DNA of 19,577 bases from JAGLWW01 sp964640225 (lineage in GTDB: Archaea > Aenigmatarchaeota > Aenigmatarchaeia > PWEA01 > JAGHBM01), in assembly GCA_964640225.1 (NCBI GenBank), contig CAZXFI010000014.1, forward strand, positions 1-19,577, given 5' to 3'. The first letter of the stretch is position 1. Every line of letters starts with the position of its first letter. This document shows, one piece after another, positions 1-8,100 of the stretch. Position numbers and translations under genes: made by a program. Under the pieces are notes generated by a model that was given only the letters and a program-made list of their open reading frames with translations, searched no databases and was not told the DNA's origin.

Positions 1-446
1 GGCAGATAAAGACAGAGATGTATACCCACACATTCGTGCCTTTGTTTGACATTTCGGTAAATATGATAACTGAAATGGTCAAGCCCGGCGGAATAGTCAA
101 GGCGGTTCTGAATATGCTGAACGTGGGAGGACCCAAGGCAAGAGTGGACGTGGCTGTTTTCTATTCCATAAAAGACAATCAAGGAAATCCGGTTATACAG
201 GCTTCCGACACGTTTGCGGTAACAGACCAGAAGGAAAGGGAGCTTACCCTGTTCCTGCCTGAATATTCCGATCCCGGTATATACAACTTTGAGGCTCTGG
301 TGTCCTATACAGGAAGGGAGGCAGTCTCTTCAAGACCTTTCAAGGTTGAGGGAGAGGAAGCAGTATTTCCCTTGGTATGGATACTCTTGTCAGTGGCTGT
401 TTTAACCGCTTTAATGCTCATAGCAGTCTGGAGGACTAGAAGATGA
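1..446 (+). CDS. C-terminal part of a membrane-anchored surface protein (5' truncated)
   Basis: The frame is open from base 3, with no stop before the first ATG at 18, and that ATG has no clear ribosome site. This is therefore probably the tail of a larger gene that begins outside the window. The visible ~145 residues hold one beta-sandwich domain of the kind found at the end of archaeal cell-surface proteins: it opens with LFDISVNM, then VKPGG, LNVGG and a closing FKVEGEE strand. A single C-terminal transmembrane helix follows (around VFPLVWILLSVAVLTALML), ending in the short basic tail WRTRR. The domain would lie outside the cell, with only a few residues in the cytoplasm. The stop codon TGA overlaps the ATG of the winged-helix gene, so the two are probably translated together. 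Its function is unknown. The surface location is well supported; the true start is not visible. Confidence 0.75.
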   Translation, partial: QIKTEMYTHTFVPLFDISVNMITEMVKPGGIVKAVLNMLNVGGPKARVDVAVFYSIKDNQGNPVIQASDTFAVTDQKERELTLFLPEYSDPGIYNFEALVSYTGREAVSSRPFKVEGEEAVFPLVWILLSVAVLTALMLIAVWRTRR

Positions 447-631
447 TGCCCATAGAAAATAAAATCGTTAAGTACCTGAAGAAGCACCAGGAAGGAACCA
501 TGATACTGGACCTTGCGGACGGAATAGGCGCTCACAGGCACACGGTTACAAAGTACGTTTACAGGCTGGAGGGTATGGGTTTGCTGAAAATTAGAAAAAT
601 AGGAATAGCCAAGCTTTGCTACCTTAAATGA
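443..631 (+). CDS. Small winged-helix DNA-binding protein, paralogue 1
   Basis: This 62-residue protein consists of almost nothing but a winged helix-turn-helix. Residues ~4-35 form helices ending in the recognition-helix segment GAHRHTVTKYVYRL, and residues ~45-62 form the wing, ending IAKLCYLK. It is clearly related to the gene at 18159-18371: both share HRHT-TKY-Y-L and end AK-CYLK. The start overlaps the preceding surface-protein stop by four bases (ATGA). A second ATG follows directly, so the true N-terminus could be one codon later. The 3' end overlaps the convergent coiled-coil gene by 13 bases. A short T-run at 678-682 could end its transcript, but this is weak. It is probably a small transcription factor; its target is unknown, and the palindrome upstream of its paralogue is one candidate. 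Confidence 0.8.
   Translation: MMPIENKIVKYLKKHQEGTMILDLADGIGAHRHTVTKYVYRLEGMGLLKIRKIGIAKLCYLK
587..600 (-). terminator. Possible oligo-T terminator of the leftward gene cluster
   Basis: On the minus strand, just past the stop of the coiled-coil gene, the sequence reads two T-runs (five Ts, then four Ts) separated by CTAA. Archaeal RNA polymerase can terminate at such T-rich stretches without a hairpin. The site lies inside the convergent winged-helix gene and the runs are short, so this is tentative. Confidence 0.25.
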
Positions 632-2112
632 GATCTGGCAAAGAAGGTGTCTACGTAAGAAGAATCGTACCCTCCTCTTTTTAGAGACTCCCTTAGCTCC
701 TCCCTGTTGTATCCCTTGTTGATGTTTTCTTTCAGCCAGTTCTCTATGTTGACAGGTATTTCTTTCTCTGGCACGGAGGTCACAGAATTTTTTGGTTTTA
801 CCGGGGCAGGCTTCTCTATGACTTTGGTTTCCCTGGGTGTTTTTTCAAGCCTGTCAACCTTGTTTTTCAGGATTGCCAGCTCCTTTCTGAAACCGTTTAT
901 TTTGGTCACGTCAGACTTGGAATTTTTAACCAGTTTCTCTATTTCATCCATTTTGCCTTGAAGCTCCTTTCTCCAGGGGATTTCTTTTTTTGATTTCAAA
1001 AAATTCACGCCGCCGGATTTTGATACCATGTCCTCAAGAAAATCTTTAAGGTCGTAAACCTTGTCTTCAAGGTCCATCTTGTTGTTTTCAATTTGCTCTT
1101 TTATTTCTTTTTCCATTTGGTTCAGTTTTTCCTTTTCCACAAGTTTTTCCAGTTTTATTTCCGTCATGTCAACGGTCTTCATGAGCTCCTTTATCGTTTC
1201 GTCGTTCATCTCTATTTTGTCCATGGAGCTTCTGAAATCCTTTAGCCTGTTGTTGAGTTCCGAGAATATATTTTCAACTTTGCTTGCTATTCTTGAAGTA
1301 TATTTTTTGTTTTCCTCTATCTGGGAGAATTTTTCGTTAATCTTTTCCGACATCTCAACCAGGTTTTCAAAGCTCTTGACTCTTTCCATTATGCCTTCCA
1401 GTTTTTTAATTGTATTTTTCATTTCTTTCTGTTTTGTGACAAGGCTTTCAATCTCTGCCTGGTTTTTTGCTATCTCCTCTTCCTTCTTTTCCAGCTCCTT
1501 CCTGAAATTTTCAGGCTCTATTTCCTCAAAGGCGTCGGTAACCCTCTTGGCCTGGGTTTCAATTTCATTCAAAGTCCGTTCCTTTTCCAGAATAGAGGAC
1601 CTGAGCTCCCCTATTTCTTCCGAGAGGCTTGATATTCTTTCCTGGATGGACTTGTCAACCCCGTCCATCGCGCTTATCCGGCCTTCCATCCTTTCAATCT
1701 TCATCATTATCTGGTCCACTACGCTTGCCTGGCTTTTTCCATCCTTTTCTTTCGGGGCGGTTTCCTTGACTTCCTCCTCTTCTCCTACGCTCTCGTCTTC
1801 CTCTATGGATTCAAACTCATCAGGAGTTATTATATTTTCATCATAACTGACCGGGCCGCCTTCGCCGGTTGTTTTTTCCCTCACGATGCTTTGCTCCAAA
1901 TCCTCTCCCTTTTTAAGCTCTTTTTTGGAGACCTTGTTTTCTTTGGCCTTGCCGGAGGCTATCTTGTCTTTTATTTTTCCCAGAAAACCCGGTTTCTTAG
2001 GTCCCGGTTTTTCTTGGGCATCGTCTTCCGGGACGCTCTGTTTCAGCTCGTCTTCCGAACCAATATCATTTTTTATTTTTTCCAGGTCTTCTTCAACATC
2101 TTTTTTTGCCAA
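619..2112 (-). CDS. Cytoplasmic coiled-coil protein with small C-terminal helical domain
   Basis: This 497-residue, highly charged protein has no signal peptide or membrane helix, so it is cytoplasmic. Residues ~1-130 are acidic/lysine-rich and low in complexity, probably disordered. Residues ~133-370 have long heptad-type helices, including EEIGELRSSILEKERTL and EPENFRKELEKKEEEI. Residues ~380-450 form a basic, proline-containing linker. Residues ~452-497 form a compact helical domain (IENWLKENINKGYNREELR, then GGYDSSYVDTFF), of a type I recognise at the ends of other archaeal proteins. The coiled-coil segment recalls archaellum accessory proteins of the ArlC/D/E (FlaC/D/E) type, but coiled coils mislead and no other archaellum gene is visible. 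The start is TTG at 2110-2112, directly after the stop of the HerA-fusion gene with no gap, preceded by GGAGGT six bases upstream. This implies coupled translation, and a scaffold or adaptor for the ATPase is the natural inference. Confidence 0.8.
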   Translation of the reverse strand: MAKKDVEEDLEKIKNDIGSEDELKQSVPEDDAQEKPGPKKPGFLGKIKDKIASGKAKENKVSKKELKKGEDLEQSIVREKTTGEGGPVSYDENIITPDEFESIEEDESVGEEEEVKETAPKEKDGKSQASVVDQIMMKIERMEGRISAMDGVDKSIQERISSLSEEIGELRSSILEKERTLNEIETQAKRVTDAFEEIEPENFRKELEKKEEEIAKNQAEIESLVTKQKEMKNTIKKLEGIMERVKSFENLVEMSEKINEKFSQIEENKKYTSRIASKVENIFSELNNRLKDFRSSMDKIEMNDETIKELMKTVDMTEIKLEKLVEKEKLNQMEKEIKEQIENNKMDLEDKVYDLKDFLEDMVSKSGGVNFLKSKKEIPWRKELQGKMDEIEKLVKNSKSDVTKINGFRKELAILKNKVDRLEKTPRETKVIEKPAPVKPKNSVTSVPEKEIPVNIENWLKENINKGYNREELRESLKRGGYDSSYVDTFFARSHLR

Positions 2113-5100
2113 TCAAGCACCTCCAGTTAAATGTTTTTTGAGGGACGTTATATAAATTTTCGCCATCCTGAAATTACCAAGTTTCAGCTTGTCCTGGGCC
2201 AGCTTGAGCTCAAGTTTAACGTCAAACGTCTCCTTGCCCGCCTTTTCCATGTCCTCAATCTTTTTCTTCATTTCCTTGAGTTCTTTTGCAAATTCCCTGT
2301 ATTCATCCAGCTCCTCGTTGGTTATCTTGTGCGGGTTGTGGTAAGTGGGCCTGAACTGCACGAAATAAGGCTTTCCGTCGTTGTACTTGGGGTTGTGAAT
2401 CATGCCTACACCCAGGCCCTGCCTGGTTATCCTCTTGGCATACATCTCGCCGTATTTGTCCCTGGCCTTTTTTATGTCCTCAAGGCTTTTCGTGTTAAGC
2501 TGCACGTCAGTCAGAACGTTGCCGGAAACGGCTTCCTTGAAATCCGCAAGCACCTGAGAGCACATTATGAGTCCTATTCCCCATTTTCTGAACTCACGGC
2601 ACGCCTTTTCCAGGGCCACGTAACCTCCCTTTCCTCCGTATTTTTCCAGGAGCCTGTGGACTTCGTCAAAGACCACTATCATTCTCAGCGTGGTGGATTC
2701 CTCCCAGTTTATCCTGAACATGGAGTTTATTATGTTTCTCACAGCCTCGTCAAACTCCTCGGGCTTGAGGCCGTTCAGAGTGAAAACGGTTATTTCCCCG
2801 GGGTTCATGAACTCCTTGAACTCTATCTTCTGCTTGGGGTCGCTCATCTCAAATATCATACCCTTGTAAGGCCTTACGCTGTTCACATCCATCCCGAATT
2901 TGGAGTAGTGTTTTAGCAGGTTTTCGTCCCTGCAACCTCTTACGAATCCCGTCCACTGGGCGGTGGGGTCAAACACTATGATAGGTATCTTTTGCTCAAG
3001 AGCTTCCTCAATTATTACAGAAGCACCCACGCTTTTTCCCGCGCCGGTTGCTCCCGCCACGAGGGCATGGGTGGTGAGGTCGTTGGGGTCCATCCAGGCC
3101 TTTATCCTGCTTCCCGCGAGTGTCCCTATCCAGAAAGACTTTTCAGTTTTCTGGGGTATCTTGTTCATGTTGACAGGGAAGATATACCTTCTCTTGGCTT
3201 CCTTACCAAGCTTCCAGCTCAGGTAGTACTTTCTTATGAATATGGTCGCTATAATTATGGACAGAATTAGCAGGGTGTAAACCAGGGTAACGCCCAGTGT
3301 CGTTGCAAGGAAAGGTTTTACTATCTCAAAGGTCTCCATGTCATTCACCGCTCTTCCGTCAGTTTCTGCCCATACTTCAAGGAGGTGTTCTCCGTCTTCC
3401 AGGCCGGTGCTGTTCAGGTCAATTCTTTTCGTGAAGGAAAGCATTTTTTCAAGGGTTACGTTCTCTTTTTCCTCCCTCACGGTATCGTCAGTTTCTCCGT
3501 CCTTTATTAAATATGTCAGGGTTAGTTTTAATTCTTTTTGTGTGCCCAGATTCCTCAGCTTGACCTGGAATTTCAGAGGTTCTTCAATCTCTATCCTGTT
3601 TTTTACAATGTCAACCTCAAGGGAAATCAGGCTGTCCGCGCTTGCCACAACTTTTATTGAGACTGGTATGACTTCTTTTTCTCCCTCCGCTTCCACCACA
3701 ATCGTTCCGGTGTAGTAGCCCTCCTTTGTTGACTCAGGCACCGATACGGTCGCCTCCACCCTCTCGCTTTCCTCGGCTCCGAGGCTGAGCAGCATCTTTG
3801 AAAAGCTCAGATAGTCCTTTATGCTTCCGGTTATTGATATCTTGGGTTTTATCTGTTTCTGGAGCTTGTTGGTGATGTAAAGCCAGTATTCCTTGGTCTC
3901 CCCTTGGGTAATCGTAACGCTGCCCAGGTTGGTGTCCACCTCAAAGGACACAGGCCCGCCTTCCTCCTCCTCTTTCTCTTTGTCGCTGCTTCCCCCGCCT
4001 CCCCCGGGAGAAACCGTGGTTGTCACGTCCACCCCGCAGTTGTTCGGGTAGCAGCTCTCTGCCAGAACGTATGCTGAAGAAGGGGCGGTGGAAAACTTGA
4101 ACAGGTTTGTGGTAAGGTTGTAGGGGCCCAGGCTGGTGTTGAAATGCGTGAAATCCCCGTTGCATGTTCTCAGGTAGTAATTCCAGTCAGCGCACACGAA
4201 AGCTTCCAGGTTTCCCTCTGTGTACTGGTGGGTTGACTCGGCCATGGCCTCCGTGTAATTGAGCGTGAAATCGGTGCTCTGGAAGCTCAAGTTCTCCGGC
4301 TCCACGACTATTCCCAGGAGCCTGTACTGCTTCCACGCGGTGTCCGGCAGCTCTATGTTTCCCACGTCGTCCGCCGTGTCGTTCGCGAAGTAGTCAAATT
4401 TGATGCAGTCCGTCACGTTTCCCGCTCCCGTGTCGTTGAACTGGTTCAGGGCAGTCTGGTTAAGGTCAACGCTCAGGAATTTTGCCTCCTGATTGAAAAG
4501 TTTGGCCTTTATGTCGTAAGACCTTTTATGGACTGAAAGGTTCATTTCCGAAGAGGAGTTTTCATGGAGCTTCCAGGCGGTGCCCGGCTTGTAGAAGCTC
4601 AGTTCCACATCCATGGGCGTTCCGTCCGGGTAGGTGAAGTTTGAATAAAACTGCATGGGCATGTAGATGTCAAAGTAGCGCATGGTGTAGTTCAGGCTGC
4701 TGTTGTAGTTTCCCGCGGGGTCCCTCAGGTGGACTATGACCTCGTAGTCCCCGACTATGGAGGTGTTCCATTTTGATATGTTGTATACATAGGTCCAGTA
4801 GCTCCCCGACTGGGTGAGGTTGCCAGTTTTCTGGCCTGCCGGGCCGGTTATGTTGATCCACCTTGTTGAGGGCGTGCCGTTGTTTTCCGTCAGGTTCACC
4901 CTTACGGTGAGGTTGCCCTCCTCTATTACGTAGTGAACGTTCTCGTCCCCCCCGTCCGCCTCCCCCGGAGTTGAATAGCCCTGGGGCACTATCTCTATAT
5001 CCCATATTCTCGGAGCCCTTATGTCATCGTAAATAACGGCCTTCGTTTCCGTGTCGTTGAAGTCTATTGGAAGCGTCGTGTAATTTCCGGAAAGGATCAG

Positions 5101-8100
5101 GGTGTTGTTTATCGGGTTCCCGGGTATTTCGGGGGCGGTGCAGTTTATAACCCATCCGTAGCTCATTCCTGTTACGTTGGTGCTGTTGGTCACGGCGCAC
5201 TCTTCCCCCCCTATCCAGGCCGTCCATGTAACGTTTTCCGTGAGCTCCTGACCTTCTCCCAGGGTGGCGTTGGCGTGTATTTCCACGTTGTCGCCGTCGC
5301 TTACCGAAGTGACGGGGACGGACTGGGTGGGGCTTATTAAGACAATCTCAAAATCGCTTATCATAAGGCTTCTTGTTATGTTTATCCACGCGGGTATCGC
5401 GGACGAGTTCTGGTTTTCCGTGGAGATGTTAAGGTAGTAGGTGCCCGCGTCACTGGACTCGGCGCCGGTTACGTTGTACGTTACGTTAAGGTAGGCCGAT
5501 GACAGGGGTTCCACGTTAAAGGGAGAGGATGGCAGGGGAATTACAGAGCCGCTGTTGTTGAGGGTTATGTTGAAGAACTCCGAGCCGTTTGATTCCCGGG
5601 TTATGTTTACCGTGAGGTTGAAGGTTTTGTAGTTGGTTATGTTTACAATGGTGTAGTTTCCCACAGTGTTGCTGCTAAGGCCGACTATCCTCTGCGAGTC
5701 TGTAAGGGGGTCTATGCTCCAGTGCTGCTGGGTTACGGTTATGTTTATCATAAGGGAGTCGCTGCAGTTGTCGTAAATCCCGCTGCAGGCGCTGTTTTCC
5801 TCTGAAAGCAGGTAAGCCCAATAACTGTTGCCCATGTAGGACTGGTTTGAGGGCACTGAAACGGACATGTTTACAAGGCTCTGCCCGAGCCTCGTAATGT
5901 TGAGGCCTGTTTGGTTTATGTCTGTTCCGTTCAGGGCTATCCAGTTTTCTATAAGGGAGGCGTTGCCCCCGGAAAGCTCAAAAGTCACGTTGCCCAGTCC
6001 CGTGTTGCCGAAATCTTCCGCGGTAAAAGAGGAGTAAAGGGTGGCGCCGTAGGGTATTGTATAGTTGACAGAGTCCTCAACCAGGTTTAAAACGGTGGTG
6101 TTGGTCACGTTTATAACAACGCTCTTGTTCTCAAAGCCCGTGCCGTTCTCGTCCGGGTTGGCCCATATAAGGCTCACGTTCACCGTATTGTTCCCAAGTT
6201 CGGCAAGTCTGGATGTCGTAAATGTTATGTTTCCTGTGCAGTTTTCCCCTCCTGAGAGGTAGGTGCATACGTTAGAAAATCCTTCTATTCCCGTGGCGTT
6301 GTAACTGACTACCTTTATGCCGTACATCACTCCGGAGCCGATGTTGTTCACGGTTATGTTGAACACTCCAGTGTCGTTGTTCTGCTTGGTAAGGTTTTCG
6401 GCGATATCGTAGAGGGGAGTCACGTTAAGGGTGCCGTTGGTAACCGAGCTTTCAAATATAAGGCTCACGTTCATCTCGTTTTCCTCGGTCACGTTGTAAT
6501 AAAGGTCAGGCGAGTCGCTTATGTTGCATTTTATTATGTGTAGGCCGTCGGTGCCTGTTGAATTCACCCAAACGTACTCGGCGTAGCCGTTCTCATCAGT
6601 CTGGCTGGAATTTATGTAGGAGCCGTTGTCGTAAAAATTCACGGTGAAGTTGTATACACCCTGGGAGGTGTTCTTGTCAAGGGCCCTGCAGGTCAGGTTG
6701 ATGTCCACCCCGGTGAAGCAGCTGCTTCCTATACATTCCCCCGGAGTAACTGAGGTCGCGTTAAAATAGGAGACGTTTGCCAGGCCGAATATGCTTATAT
6801 AGCTTTCGTTCTCCCTGGAAAGGTAATAACCCCCGCTGAGGTTCGCAAACACGGTGTAAGGCCCCACTCTTTTTGCCGCGGGCACCTGCCACGAGCTCTC
6901 GGTTGAATTGGCTAGCAAAGAGCTTATATTTTCCCTTCCCGTCAGGCTCCTGGAGTAGGGTGCGCCGGAGTCGTAGGAAACGCAGTTGCCTGAGGAATCC
7001 GACGGGCACAAGTAGTCTATGTATATGTGCGAAGCCTCAACCTCGTATCCGCCTGTGTTGTAGTCTTTTACTGTTATAGAAAGGTCTGTGGCAGAGGAGA
7101 ACGACTCGTTGTAGCATAGAGTGTAATTCCATGTGGCCGAGGTGTTGGGAACGAGGTAGTGCGAAAGGTTGAGGTTGCAGGAGCCTCCTCCGGCGTAAAC
7201 CTTCACGAAAGAGGTGTCGTTGTAAGTGCCCCAGGCCTTGTATTTCAGGTAGATGTAGTCGGAGCCCAGTTCGTTTCCCAGGCTCTGGTTCAGGTAGTTC
7301 GTGTCCCCGTAGGCAAACAGGTAGGCGGAGTAATTTTCCCCGTCGCTTTGGTTGACTATGCTGCACGCTTGCAAAGAACCGTCCAGGTAAGACTTGTTTG
7401 TATAAGCCCAGTATCCCAGTCCCCCGGACTCAAAGCCACTGTTTCTTACGTAACCCAGCGTGGCGTTCTGGAGGGTATCGTTGTTGAACACGTGGCAAGT
7501 CTTGTTCTCGTTTTCGGTAAGGTTTACCAGGAAGGTTATGTTTGACTCCGTATCCAGGTTTTGGCCCGAACTGAGAACCTGAACCGTAACGTCCGTTGCC
7601 CCGCACGTTACCTTCGTACTGTTGGAAGACCAGCTTGTCAGGTTGGCTCCGGAGTCCTGAAGCTCCTGTCCCGTGACCATCACTGGCATGTTGGTCCTGT
7701 TTTTTCCGGCGGTCTCGTTTATATCCACGGCAACATAGTCCTTGAAATCCATGTACCATCTGAACTGGTAGGCATTAAGGTCGCAGGTATCGCACGTGTC
7801 ATTTATTGTGGCGTTCAGTCCTATTGTTTCTCCCCTGTAAAATGATTCCCCGCTGGGCGGTGATATTATTGTTATTCTGGGCTCGTCAACCAGTTCAACA
7901 ATCTGGTCCGACCTGTTGCCCAGTATCGTGTAATTCAGGCTGTCGCTTCCTCCCAGGGTAACGTTAACTATGTAAGGCCCCAGAGTCTGGTAGGTGCAGT
8001 TCGGCGTCCACGAGTAGGCGCAGTAGCCGCTTGTGTTGACGGGAGTTGTGTTTAGATACGTGTTGTTGAAGTACCAGCTGCAGTTGTACAGGGAAGTGTT

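Noticed and set aside
305..541. 78-codon minus-strand frame between the cluster end and the window start
   Set aside because: It is antisense to a well-supported surface-protein tail and winged-helix gene, with no start signal.
1061..1846. 261-codon Ser/Phe-rich frame on the plus strand
   Set aside because: It is the mirror image of Glu/Lys-rich coiled-coil codons on the minus strand, a common source of false open frames.
2131..2916. 261-codon open frame on the plus strand
   Set aside because: It lies wholly antisense to the ATPase domain, whose Walker motifs prove the minus strand is coding. The frame has no domain sense or ribosome site.
2113..3160. Canonical HerA helicase of the HerA-NurA DNA repair pair
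   Set aside because: There is no nurA-like gene nearby, the HAS-barrel region is missing, and the domain is tied to the membrane.
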